Part shown: positions 7,583 to 13,800 of the stretch, one piece after another
Numbering within the stretch: the stretch's first letter is position 1
Layout of the letters: the number at the start of each line of letters is the position of its first letter
Assembly (NCBI GenBank): GCA_017461825.1
Contig: JAFTXB010000047.1
Coordinates: forward strand, 1 to 15,507
DNA length: 15,507 bases
Direction of reading: 5' to 3'
Source: Clostridia bacterium
GTDB taxonomy: Bacteria > Bacillota > Clostridia > Oscillospirales > CAG-272
The notes under the pieces: model-generated
What the model was told of the DNA's origin: nothing
What the model saw: only the letters and a program-made list of their open reading frames with translations
Databases searched by the model: none
Made by a program: the position numbers and the translations under genes

Positions 7583-8473
7583 ATGAATCGTTACGGTCGA
7601 AGTGACCTTGCATGTGAAAGCTTTTCCGAAAGTGAGGATTTGCCAAAGGGGGCAAAACAACTCAGTGAGCGGGTAGGCGGCTTTGGAATATCCCGATTGC
7701 ATATTTCCACCGAGGAGGCGGCGCGCGCTTTGGGTAAGCCGTGCGGAACCTATGTGACTGTGGAATGCGGCCGTCTTGGCTCGATTTCGGAGGACGATGC
7801 GGACTGCCTTGCGCATTTGTTGGCAGGAGAATTGCGCGGAATGGCGTCGAGACTGACAGGGCTTGTTCCGGATGCCGATTTTGGAGTGTTTGTGGCAGGG
7901 CTTGGAAACGCAGAATTGACAGCCGACGCTATTGGACCTAAGACAGTAAGTCTTTTGACCGCGACAAGACATTTGCGCGAGCATGAAGGGGGACTGTATC
8001 GCAGGCTGGGGTGCTCCTCTTTGTCCGCCTTGGCTCCCGGGGTATTGGGACAGACGGGAATCGAAACGCTGGAGCTGTTGCGCGGGGCGGTTCGCTATGT
8101 TCGTCCCGATGTGGTTCTTTTGATCGATGCATTGGCGGCGCGGAGCTGTGACCGTTTGGCGGCGACCGTGCAAATATCGGATATCGGGATCAGTCCGGGT
8201 TCGGGGGTCGGCAACCACCGATTGGCAATTACAAACGAGAGCTTGGGAGTGCCGGTTATAGCACTGGGAGTTCCAACGGTGGTCAATTCTTCCACTCTTG
8301 TTTACGATGCTTTGACCGAGGCAGGGATCCGCGATCTTGATGATTCGCTGCGTCGGGTTTTGGAAAATGGAAAAAGTTTTTTCGTTTCGCTCAAGGAAAG
8401 CGATGTGATCACGCACGAGGTGGCAAGGTTACTCTCGAAAGCGATCGGACTGGCTTTTACGGCGGGGTATTAA
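7583..8473 (+). CDS. gpr: Spore germination protease (SASP-degrading endopeptidase)
   Basis: The 296-residue product matches Gpr (peptidase family A25), made in the forespore as a zymogen and activated to degrade small acid-soluble spore proteins at germination. The processing-site motif is present as RSDLA at residues 6-10 (RTDLA in Bacillus). Other hallmarks are GLGN (106-109), ADAIGP with D115, PGVLGQTGIET (152-162), IDALAARS (181-188) and QISDIGISPGSGVGN (197-211) with D200; conserved aspartates of this kind are the proposed catalytic residues. The propeptide is very short. The protein is about 70 residues shorter than Bacillus Gpr, mainly because the segment before the C-terminal helix is missing, a form I believe occurs in clostridia. 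The SD AGAGGGG precedes the ATG. spoIIP follows 64 bp downstream, as in many spore formers. Confidence 0.95.
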   Translation: MNRYGRSDLACESFSESEDLPKGAKQLSERVGGFGISRLHISTEEAARALGKPCGTYVTVECGRLGSISEDDADCLAHLLAGELRGMASRLTGLVPDADFGVFVAGLGNAELTADAIGPKTVSLLTATRHLREHEGGLYRRLGCSSLSALAPGVLGQTGIETLELLRGAVRYVRPDVVLLIDALAARSCDRLAATVQISDIGISPGSGVGNHRLAITNESLGVPVIALGVPTVVNSSTLVYDALTEAGIRDLDDSLRRVLENGKSFFVSLKESDVITHEVARLLSKAIGLAFTAGY

Positions 8474-8478
8474 AAATG

Positions 8479-8507
8479 TCATAAAAAGCCAAGTTGGCGC
8501 ATATGGT
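8479..8507 (+). promoter_or_regulatory. Candidate sigma-E promoter of spoIIP
   Basis: In the gpr-spoIIP gap, TCATAAA (8479-8485) fits the sigma-E -35 pattern KMATATT at 5 of 7 places. After exactly 14 nt comes CATATGGT (8500-8507), which keeps the CATA...T of the -10 pattern CATACANT. In Bacillus, spoIIP has a mother-cell sigma-E promoter at this position. The transcript would begin about 25 nt before the ATG. Confidence 0.5.
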
Positions 8508-8537
8508 AAAGCAGACCGACTGTAAGGAGGCATAAAA

Positions 8538-9632
8538 ATGGATCAACATCCTGTAAACGGCGCATTGCCGATTGGAAAAGAGAGGGTTGAATTGGAAGGA
8601 AGTTACCGTACAAAATATCGCGGCTTTGCCGTTTTTCTGATTTGCTGCGGGCTTTTGTTGGCGGCTTTTGCCGTAAGTGCCGTTTGGTTGCGCGGTGATG
8701 GCGGCCTTGACGGTTGGGGATCGTTTTTGGATCATGAAAATGAGACCGAGGAAACCGGCAATGCCATATCAGGTGAGGAGGGAGAAAACGGCGACGAAAC
8801 GGTTGGGGAGGAGAACACACAAGCACCGACTGACAGTCCGATACCCGATGGGGCGATCCCCGTGCATACGGTGGATCTGACCTATCCCTCTCTTGGGCGG
8901 GGATATTTACATAATGAAACCTCCTATCGACCCAATACCGATGCACTTTTAAATATTGATGTATCTCGATCAGCCGCAACCGATAAGCCTCTCGTTCTGA
9001 TCCTTCACACTCATACAAGTGAAAGCTATCTTCCTGCAGGAACCGAGTATTTGACAAAAGCGCCCGGGGACTTGACTTACTCTCGCGAAGCAAACGAAAA
9101 TGTTTTGGCTGTCGGGGAGGTCTTATGCCGCGTGCTGAATGAAAAAGGCATCACCGCCATTCACTGTACGGTGATGCATGATGACCCAACCTTGAGCGGA
9201 TCGTATGACCGCTCGGAGGCAACTGTTCGAAAATATCTGGAAACCTATCCGAGTATTGAATATGTGATCGACCTCCACAGAGATGCGATCGTTACCTCCG
9301 ACGGCGCCTATATCCGCGCCGCGTTTGGGGAGGGGGACAACGCAGTGGCACAAGTGATGGCAGTTATCGGAACAGATGGAAACGGAACTGTTCACGAATG
9401 TTGGGAAAACAATTTGGCGTTGGCGTTACAGCTACGAGAAAAACTGAACGCGGGCGGTGCCGCTATCTGCCGTCCTGTTTCCTTGCGAAATGCCTCTTTT
9501 CATCAAGAGCTTGCCGCACACTCGATCTTACTTGAAATCGGAACCGGTGGAAACTCGGTTGAGGAAGCCAAGCGCGCGGCTGTTTTGACAGGCGAAGCAT
9601 TGGCAGATTTGATTTTAGGAAATGAGGAATAA
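8538..9632 (+). CDS. spoIIP: Stage II sporulation protein P (engulfment peptidoglycan hydrolase)
   Basis: The 364-residue protein has a cytoplasmic N-terminus, one membrane helix (about 30-51, FAVFLICCGLLLAAFAVSAV), an acidic low-complexity linker (about 64-95) and an extracytoplasmic SpoIIP domain (about 148-360). Conserved features are LILHTHTSESY (153-163, H157/H159), EYVIDLHRDA (241-250, D246/H248) and LLEIGTGGNSVEEAKRAA (331-348, E333), which include the likely zinc and catalytic residues. In known systems SpoIIP is the amidase/endopeptidase of the SpoIID-SpoIIM-SpoIIP complex that thins septal peptidoglycan and drives engulfment in the mother cell. The start has a strong SD (AAGGAGG, 8523-8529). 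Its place right after gpr supports the call. It ends 6 bp from a convergent gene, with no obvious terminator in between. Confidence 0.95.
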   Translation: MDQHPVNGALPIGKERVELEGSYRTKYRGFAVFLICCGLLLAAFAVSAVWLRGDGGLDGWGSFLDHENETEETGNAISGEEGENGDETVGEENTQAPTDSPIPDGAIPVHTVDLTYPSLGRGYLHNETSYRPNTDALLNIDVSRSAATDKPLVLILHTHTSESYLPAGTEYLTKAPGDLTYSREANENVLAVGEVLCRVLNEKGITAIHCTVMHDDPTLSGSYDRSEATVRKYLETYPSIEYVIDLHRDAIVTSDGAYIRAAFGEGDNAVAQVMAVIGTDGNGTVHECWENNLALALQLREKLNAGGAAICRPVSLRNASFHQELAAHSILLEIGTGGNSVEEAKRAAVLTGEALADLILGNEE

Positions 9633-9638
9633 GGAGCC

Positions 9639-9965
9639 TTAGCTACGTCGGGGACGCAGACAAAGATACTCAACGCCGATCAAAACGGCACCGATCAAAA
9701 GCCCTGCTCCAAAGCCAAGAGAACCGCGCTCCACTGCACCGATGACGCCAATAAACCCAACAAGCGAGCAGGCAACGCCAAACACCTTGTACAGCGCGAT
9801 CGCCTTTGCGGATGTCATTGCCGTAATGACAGAAATAATAATATAAAGGAAGGAATCCACTCCGCGACGGAGCGTTCCGACAGTTTTTGCAGGTTCCTCG
9901 AAATACCCCTCAAAAATTCTATTATTGGAATTAAAATTGCTGTTCTTTTCAAAAGTAGTATTCAT
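9639..9965 (-). CDS. Small membrane protein of unknown function
   Basis: I do not recognise the family. From the chosen ATG at 9965 the product is 108 residues. That start is preferred over an in-frame ATG at 10007 because a GGAGGT SD (9976-9971) lies 5 nt ahead of it, and because the upstream ATG lies inside the -10 box of the promoter. The first 45 residues are hydrophilic (MNTTFEKNSNFNSNN), followed by LRRGVDSF and then two hydrophobic stretches: about 39-72 (FLYIIISVITAMTSAKAIAL onward through VFGVACSLVGFIGVIGAV, possibly two helices) and about 80-100 (GFGAGLLIGAVLIGVEYLCL). It ends with a basic tail, RPRRS. It is divergent from the S24-type repressor gene and convergent with spoIIP; no function can be stated. 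Confidence 0.8.
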   Translation of the reverse strand: MNTTFEKNSNFNSNNRIFEGYFEEPAKTVGTLRRGVDSFLYIIISVITAMTSAKAIALYKVFGVACSLVGFIGVIGAVERGSLGFGAGLLIGAVLIGVEYLCLRPRRS

Positions 9966-10007
9966 TTTATACCTCCATAATACCAAAAATGGAATTATTA
10001 CGATCAT

Positions 10008-10036
10008 ATTATAACAGAAAAAATTGCGTTTGTCAA
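10008..10036 (-). promoter_or_regulatory. Sigma-A promoter of the small membrane protein gene
   Basis: On the minus strand a perfect TTGACA (10036-10031), 17-nt spacer and perfect TATAAT (10013-10008). The predicted start near 10001 gives a leader of about 36 nt. It is back to back with the repressor promoter, the two -35 boxes being 40 bp apart. Confidence 0.9.
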
Positions 10037-10076
10037 TAGTTTTTTTCCAAAAAAAGAAAAATATTTTGAAAAGCTA

Positions 10077-10105
10077 TTTACAAATGACAAAAAACATGTT
10101 ATAAT
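10077..10105 (+). promoter_or_regulatory. Sigma-A promoter of the XRE/S24 repressor-radC unit, with possible operator
   Basis: TTTACA (10077-10082), a 17-nt spacer and a perfect TATAAT (10100-10105), starting near 10112. An 8-bp palindrome AACATGTT (10093-10100) overlaps the left edge of the -10 box, a position from which a bound repressor would block initiation. The AT-rich stretch between the divergent promoters includes a T7-CC-A7 tract, which should be bent DNA. Confidence 0.82.
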
Positions 10106-10135
10106 ATTGCCATAAACGGAAAAACGGAGGATGTT

Positions 10136-10942
10136 ATGGAAACCTATCTTGACCGTATCAAAGCTCAAAAAAACGCTTTAAAGTTGACAAACGAGCAGCT
10201 TGCCGAGCGCTCGGGTATTCCGTTGGGGACTCTGAGCAAGATCCTTGCGGGTATGAGCGATTCGCCAAAGCTTTCTACGATGATCGCTCTTTGCGGTGCT
10301 CTCGATTGCTCGGTTGAGTATATCGTCAGCGGTACGCCCGAAAATACAAATAACTATACTTTAAGCGCCGAAGAGATTGGTATGATCGAGGACTACCGAA
10401 GGCTTGATTCATGGGGCGTTGCGTTGGTCAATACCATCATTGAAAAAGAGCGTGAGCGGATTGAAAGTGCAGATGTGGCACATCCTTCTGCTCCTGCTGT
10501 TTCTGCCGGCCGCGTTTTGCGCCCGATCCGGCCTGTCAGTCGTTACGCCGGTGAACGAAAGGCACGTACGGGCAAGCGCCCGATCAAGCTGTTTGAGCTC
10601 CCCGTTTCCGCAGGTGTCGGTGTCTATCTGGACGATGCGCAGGCTGATACGATCAACATTCCCAATACCGATAAAACCGCCGATGCCGACTACGCGCTTC
10701 GGATCAGCGGAAACAGTATGGAGCCCAAGTATCACTCGGGAGACGTTTTGTTGGTGCAAAGTGCCGATGCCGTTGAGCAGGGCGAAATGGGAATTTTTTT
10801 GCTGGACGGAAGCGGCTACTTCAAGGTGTATGGCGGCGACCGCCTGCTCTCACTCAACCCCGAATACGGTCCGATCATGCTCAAGGATTTTTCCGATGTG
10901 CACTGTAAGGGGCGCGTGGTTGGCAAGCTGAAACGCAAATAA
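10136..10942 (+). CDS. XRE-family repressor with S24 (LexA-like) self-cleavage domain
   Basis: The 268-residue protein joins an N-terminal XRE/Cro-CI helix-turn-helix (about 6-66, LTNEQLAERSGIPLGTLSKI) through a basic, Pro/Ala-rich linker (about 110-150) to a C-terminal S24 peptidase-like domain. That domain has the Ala-Gly pair A159-G160 in PVSAGVGVYL at the expected autocleavage site, the nucleophile serine S194 in SGNSMEPKYHSGD, and the lysine K230 in GYFKVYGGDRL. The Ser-Lys pair is intact, so self-cleavage triggered by RecA filaments, as in LexA and CI-type phage repressors, is plausible. It differs from true LexA, which has a winged helix at the N-terminus. SD GGAGG lies 5 nt before the ATG. 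It is followed 52 bp later by radC with no terminator between, and is divergent from a small membrane protein; it may regulate both. Confidence 0.93.
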   Translation: METYLDRIKAQKNALKLTNEQLAERSGIPLGTLSKILAGMSDSPKLSTMIALCGALDCSVEYIVSGTPENTNNYTLSAEEIGMIEDYRRLDSWGVALVNTIIEKERERIESADVAHPSAPAVSAGRVLRPIRPVSRYAGERKARTGKRPIKLFELPVSAGVGVYLDDAQADTINIPNTDKTADADYALRISGNSMEPKYHSGDVLLVQSADAVEQGEMGIFLLDGSGYFKVYGGDRLLSLNPEYGPIMLKDFSDVHCKGRVVGKLKRK

Positions 10943-10994
10943 ACGGGCAGAGAAAATCGAATCTGAATCTATTTGAGAAAAGGAAAGTTTGTTT

Positions 10995-11783
10995 ATGCAC
11001 GAGGGACATAGGGCACGCATGAGAGAACGGTTTTTGTTAAACGATGGATTTGACGGCTTTTCTGACTTTGAATTTATAGAAACGCTTTTGTACTACGGCA
11101 AGCCGAGGGGCGATACCAACCCCTGCGCGCACGCTTTGATGGAGCGGTTTGGAGATTTTAAAAAGATAGTAGACGCCTCGGTGGACGAGCTGAGTGCGGT
11201 GGACGGAATGGGGGTTCATTCCGCGATCCTGATCAAGGTGATCGGTGAGGCTATGCGCCGTTATCAAAAAAATATGGTTCGGCAGGTACAAAACTACACT
11301 CGCATGAGCCTGGTGGTCGAGTATTTATCTCCGCTGTTTCTGGGATTGGATCATGAGCGGCTGTATATGCTCATGTTTAACGACCGCATGAACCTGATCG
11401 ATTGCGTTTTGATTTCTCGCGGAAGTATTAACAGCACCGAAGTACAGTTGCGCCTGATGCTGGAAAAGATCATTGCCAAAAAGGCAACTGCCGTTATTTT
11501 GGCGCACAATCACCCAAACGGCGTGGCGATCCCTTCCGAATGTGACGTGACCGTGACCGATCAGATCAAGACGACACTTGAAGCGATCCACGTAACGCTT
11601 GTCGAGCATTTTATCGTTTCGGACACGCACTTCTGGCCGATCATGCGCAGGCATTACGGAATGTTTCGCCCTTCGCCGATCATCACGGGAGAGCGGACGG
11701 AGAGCTATTTCTACGAGACCTTTTACGATCTGGAGGAAGAGGACTATAAGCTTCATTTCTCTTTTGATCCTCCAAGCAAATAA
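10995..11783 (+). CDS. radC: RadC family protein (JAB/MPN domain)
   Basis: The 262-residue product has the RadC layout: an N-terminal region beginning with the family-typical HEGHRARMRERF, a helix-hairpin-helix-like segment (SAVDGMGVHSAILIKVI, about 67-83), and a JAB1/MPN-type domain with ILAHNHPNGVAIPSECD, whose H171, H173 and D184 match the metal-binding HxH-x10-D pattern. The ATG at 10995 was chosen since AGGAAAG lies 7 nt upstream; a TTG two codons earlier would place the start almost on the SD. The family was once linked to DNA repair, but its biochemical role is unsettled; many members sit in mobile or stress-related contexts. It lies 52 bp downstream of the S24 repressor without a terminator, so co-expression is likely. 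Residue P175-N-G replaces the more common PSG after HNH. Confidence 0.92.
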   Translation: MHEGHRARMRERFLLNDGFDGFSDFEFIETLLYYGKPRGDTNPCAHALMERFGDFKKIVDASVDELSAVDGMGVHSAILIKVIGEAMRRYQKNMVRQVQNYTRMSLVVEYLSPLFLGLDHERLYMLMFNDRMNLIDCVLISRGSINSTEVQLRLMLEKIIAKKATAVILAHNHPNGVAIPSECDVTVTDQIKTTLEAIHVTLVEHFIVSDTHFWPIMRRHYGMFRPSPIITGERTESYFYETFYDLEEEDYKLHFSFDPPSK

Positions 11784-11790
11784 GCATTAC

Positions 11791-11827
11791 AAAAACGCCT
11801 CGGCCGCAGTAATGGTCGGGGCGTTTT
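11791..11827. terminator. Bidirectional terminator between radC and the XRE/ArsR operon
   Basis: A 14-bp stem (11792-11805 with 11814-11827; two G-T pairs) closes an 8-nt loop. AAAA and TTTT form the outer stem on each side, so it can terminate the rightward radC unit and the leftward regulator operon, whose stop codon lies only 6 bp beyond the stem. Confidence 0.9.
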
Positions 11828-11832
11828 AAAGT

Positions 11833-12033
11833 TCATTCAAAGAAATCGTTGATAGAGCATGAGAGTATTTTTGCAAGAAAGGGGAGGAGCGTGATGTCGG
11901 GGTAGCAATCACCGCGCTCCCATTTTGAGATTGCTTGCGCCGAAACACCGATCATTTTTCCAAAATCCGCTTGTGTCAAATGGTTTTGATAGCGATAATT
12001 TTTAATTTTTTCCGAAATGATGATTTTTTTCAT
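11833..12033 (-). CDS. Small XRE-family (Cro/CI type) DNA-binding protein
   Basis: This 66-residue protein is nearly all helix-turn-helix: SEKIKNYRYQNHLTQADFGK (7-26) followed by IGVSAQAISKWERGDCYPDI (28-47), with the signature VSxxAISKWERGxxxPD of the family. There is no effector domain, so it should bind DNA as a dimer without a sensor of its own. Its ATG follows the stop of the ArsR-DUF2087 gene after one base (TAA-T-ATG) and has no close SD; the nearest GGAG is 18 nt upstream, so translation probably depends on re-initiation after the upstream gene. It is the last gene of a four-gene operon ending at a strong terminator. A second regulator in the same operon suggests feedback control, which is inference. 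Confidence 0.9.
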   Translation of the reverse strand: MKKIIISEKIKNYRYQNHLTQADFGKMIGVSAQAISKWERGDCYPDITLLPFLAKILSCSINDFFE

Positions 12034-12034
12034 A

Positions 12035-12565
12035 TTAAATCAACCAATAGGTCTCCTTTTCGCGGGTTAGAATTCCGCAAGCGATCATTTCACGGCGAAT
12101 GAGGCAGTGATCCTCATGAAAACGGTGAATGATTTCGTTGATCTCTTTCTCGTCGTAAGTCCGATTGGCTTCCAATTGCTTTGCGATCTCCTGTAAAACG
12201 ATCTCCCGTTTCTTTCTTTGGGTGGGCAGTTGGGTCAGTTTGCCATATTTAAAAAAGTTGGAAAGAATCTCTTTTCGGTATTTTTCATCGGGATCAATGA
12301 CGGCTGTATCTTTTTTGATCAGCTCATACAAGGGTTTATCAAAGATCTCTCGATTGAGGGAATAGATGATGTAAAACTGCGAGCGTGAGCAGTTGACCAC
12401 ACCTGCTGCCTCCATTTTTTTGAGGTGATAGCAGATCGTCGCAGGGGTAAGCGAGAGGTCGCAGGAGATCTTTTCGACGTAAGAATCCTCGCGCAAAAGG
12501 ATATTGAGAATGTCAAGCCGCGTTTCATCGGCAAGGAGCTTTAAAAGTTCAAGCTTTTCTTTCAT
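12035..12565 (-). CDS. ArsR-type winged-helix regulator with C-terminal DUF2087
   Basis: The 176-residue protein starts with an ArsR-type winged helix (about 1-75): LKLLADETRLDILNILL, then the recognition region LSLTPATICYHLKKMEAAGVV and a wing with SQFYIIYSL. Its C-terminal part (about 104-176, FFKYGKLTQLPTQRKKREIV, then YDEKEINEIIHRFHEDHCLI RREM split around 145-160) matches DUF2087, a domain of unknown role found fused to such regulators. The cysteine-pair metal site of classic ArsR metal sensors (ELCVCDL) is absent, so it is probably not an arsenic sensor. An AAAGGATG SD lies about 9 nt before the ATG. The start overlaps the stop of the gene before it by 4 nt (ATGA), and the XRE gene follows after one base, so the three are translated as a coupled set. 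Confidence 0.9.
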   Translation of the reverse strand: MKEKLELLKLLADETRLDILNILLREDSYVEKISCDLSLTPATICYHLKKMEAAGVVNCSRSQFYIIYSLNREIFDKPLYELIKKDTAVIDPDEKYRKEILSNFFKYGKLTQLPTQRKKREIVLQEIAKQLEANRTYDEKEINEIIHRFHEDHCLIRREMIACGILTREKETYWLI

Positions 12566-13095
12566 GGAAGTTCATCCTTTCGCTTTGCCCATGCCTCATC
12601 AAGGCAGGCTTTGCCAAACCTCCAGCCGCCGAGGCGTTCTTCCAACTCTACTCTTTCCCAATCGGTTGCAAGCGGCAGCTTTTCTTCCAATAGACCGATC
12701 TCCTTTTCGACCAATGCGAGCATAGCGTAATACAAGCTGTAATCGGGCTTTTCATCTTGCGGGGCAGAGTCACACAAGGCGAGATAATCCGCACGCTCTT
12801 TTAGTAGTTCCTCAAAGGGTAACAGCAAAAAGTGCGAATATTCAAGTCTGTTTTTTTGCCTGTGAAAATTATTCATTTGTATGAGAGTATGAGGTGTGGA
12901 AACGGCGGCATAGCGATATTTCGCGCACTTATACTCCGCAATGCGTTTCTTTTTCTCGGCTGGATCTTTGTCCAATGCGTCGGTGAAGTCGCACAGCCGT
13001 CTGCACTCCTTGCCGAGCAGATCGTTGGCGATCCGATAAAACACCGAATTTCCAATCACTTTTCCGTTTTCAACGTGGATCGAATAGTCACTCAT
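12562..13095 (-). CDS. Unrecognised 177-residue protein in the ArsR/XRE operon
   Basis: I do not recognise a family. The protein is soluble, without signal peptide or membrane segment, and appears mostly helical and charged. It opens with MSDYSIHVENGKVIGNSVFY, which may form a short beta hairpin, followed by a Cys-containing segment, LGKECRRLCDF (27-37), a Lys-rich helix (about 44-60), HTLIQMNNFHRQKNRLEY (69-86) and a long Glu-rich region (about 95-150) that could form a coiled coil. The C-terminus holds LGGWRFGKACLDEAW. A GGAGGA SD lies about 8 nt before the ATG, inside the end of the previous gene. It overlaps that gene by 4 nt and the ArsR gene by 4 nt (ATGA both times), so it is made together with them, and its partner is most likely the 168-residue protein. 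Confidence 0.82.
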   Translation of the reverse strand: MSDYSIHVENGKVIGNSVFYRIANDLLGKECRRLCDFTDALDKDPAEKKKRIAEYKCAKYRYAAVSTPHTLIQMNNFHRQKNRLEYSHFLLLPFEELLKERADYLALCDSAPQDEKPDYSLYYAMLALVEKEIGLLEEKLPLATDWERVELEERLGGWRFGKACLDEAWAKRKDELP

Positions 13096-13598
13096 GCTTC
13101 GTCCTCCTTAAACAGATGGGGATAAACGCCGTGTTCTTTGCGCCATGTTTCCCATGAACCAAACATGCTTTCCACCGCACCGATCTTGATCGAAAATTCA
13201 AAAACGCTTTTTGCATCGCCCGATACCTCTGCCGCGGCAAGCTCGGCGCGTTGTGCTAAAAGCCATTGGTCGCGGATAAACAGCTCGGCTTGCCATGCCG
13301 CAACAAAACACTTTTGTTCTTCTTCATTAAGTTTTCTGTAGACGGCTTGATGTGACGGGAATTTATGAAGTGTTCTTTTCAGAAATCGTGTTCTCGTTTG
13401 TAGTATACCTTCTCTGCTCCCGATGCAGTTAATGAGAAGTCCCGCGTTACTGCAAAAAGTATACATTCCATGTTCAAGTTGTAAAGCTTTTCGCTCGGTG
13501 CTATTTTCCTTGGGGATAGAATTCAATCTACTCTTGCTTTCATCGTATTTTTGTCTCGCGATCTGAACGATTGCCTCGTCAATTTCAAGATAGGTCAT
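13092..13598 (-). CDS. Unrecognised 168-residue protein, first gene of the ArsR/XRE operon
   Basis: I do not recognise a family. The protein is soluble and predicted to be largely helical. It starts MTYLEIDEAIVQIARQKYDE, has a basic middle region (TRTRFLKRTLHKFPSHQAVY, about 69-88), a Trp/Ala-rich stretch (CFVAAWQAELFIRDQWLLAQ, about 97-116) and a C-terminal SWETWRKEHGVYPHLF (148-163). Cysteines at 49, 58 and 97 form no clear metal motif. The ATG has a GGAG SD 6 nt upstream and a perfect sigma-A promoter about 45 bp further up, so this is the first gene. The next gene overlaps it by 4 nt. The segment RAELAAAEVSGDAKSVFEFS weakly resembles, in spacing, RADYLALCDSAPQDEKPDYS in the next protein, which might point to an old duplication, but this is below what reading by eye can establish. 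Confidence 0.82.
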   Translation of the reverse strand: MTYLEIDEAIVQIARQKYDESKSRLNSIPKENSTERKALQLEHGMYTFCSNAGLLINCIGSREGILQTRTRFLKRTLHKFPSHQAVYRKLNEEEQKCFVAAWQAELFIRDQWLLAQRAELAAAEVSGDAKSVFEFSIKIGAVESMFGSWETWRKEHGVYPHLFKEDEA

Positions 13599-13626
13599 GT
13601 CGATCTCCTTTCAAAATAGAAATTTC

Positions 13627-13639
13627 GTGATCACATCAC
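13627..13639. promoter_or_regulatory. Operator-like dyad at the start site of the ArsR/XRE operon
   Basis: GTGAT-CAC-ATCAC is a 5-bp inverted repeat with a 3-nt centre and also contains the palindrome GTGATCAC (13627-13634). It abuts the -10 box and covers the predicted start site near 13634, a position suited to repression by the ArsR or XRE protein of the same operon. Binding is inferred only. Confidence 0.45.
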
Positions 13640-13640
13640 C

Positions 13641-13669
13641 ATTATACACAATGTCTTGTTTTTTGTCAA
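13641..13669 (-). promoter_or_regulatory. Sigma-A promoter of the four-gene ArsR/XRE operon
   Basis: On the minus strand a perfect TTGACA (13669-13664), 17-nt spacer and perfect TATAAT (13646-13641). An inverted repeat TCTTG...CAAGA (13654-13658 and 13667-13671) straddles the -35 box. Such a strong promoter usually needs a repressor, consistent with two regulators encoded in the operon. Confidence 0.92.
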
Positions 13670-13711
13670 GAGTGATTCGATGATTTTCTAATCATTCTAC
13701 CAATGGTAGAA

Positions 13712-13750
13712 AAAAGGACGCTTACCGCTTTTCGCAGTAAACGCCCTTTT
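13712..13750. terminator. Strong hairpin terminator downstream of enolase
   Basis: A 17-bp stem (13712-13728 with 13734-13750; three G-T pairs) with a 5-nt loop. On the minus strand it is followed by further T (CCTTTTTTC), so it is the probable end of the eno transcript, about 165 nt after the stop codon. The rightward copy also ends in TTTT. It insulates eno from the promoter of the next operon. Confidence 0.85.
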
Positions 13751-13800
13751 GTAGGATGAATACGAGGGAAGAACGCCCCTCCCACTATACCTTGACTTCT

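Noticed and set aside
7538..8416. Leftward open frame of 292 codons opposite gpr
   Set aside because: Antisense to gpr, rich in Arg/Gln/Ser/His as expected for a shadow frame.
8479..9093. Leftward open frame of 204 codons opposite spoIIP
   Set aside because: Antisense to spoIIP with no SD or known motif.
9966..10007. N-terminal extension of the small membrane protein from an ATG at 10007
   Set aside because: That ATG overlaps the -10 box of the gene's own promoter and lacks an SD, while the ATG at 9965 has GGAGGT five bases upstream.
10093..10100. AACATGTT as a LexA/DinR box
   Set aside because: The Gram-positive SOS box needs GAAC-N4-GTTC; here the half-sites are only 2 nt apart and the outer G and C are missing. 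It is kept only as a generic operator candidate.
10989..10994. TTG start two codons ahead of the radC ATG
   Set aside because: It would sit only 1 nt from the SD AGGAAAG; the ATG at 10995 has proper spacing and begins the conserved HEGHR region.
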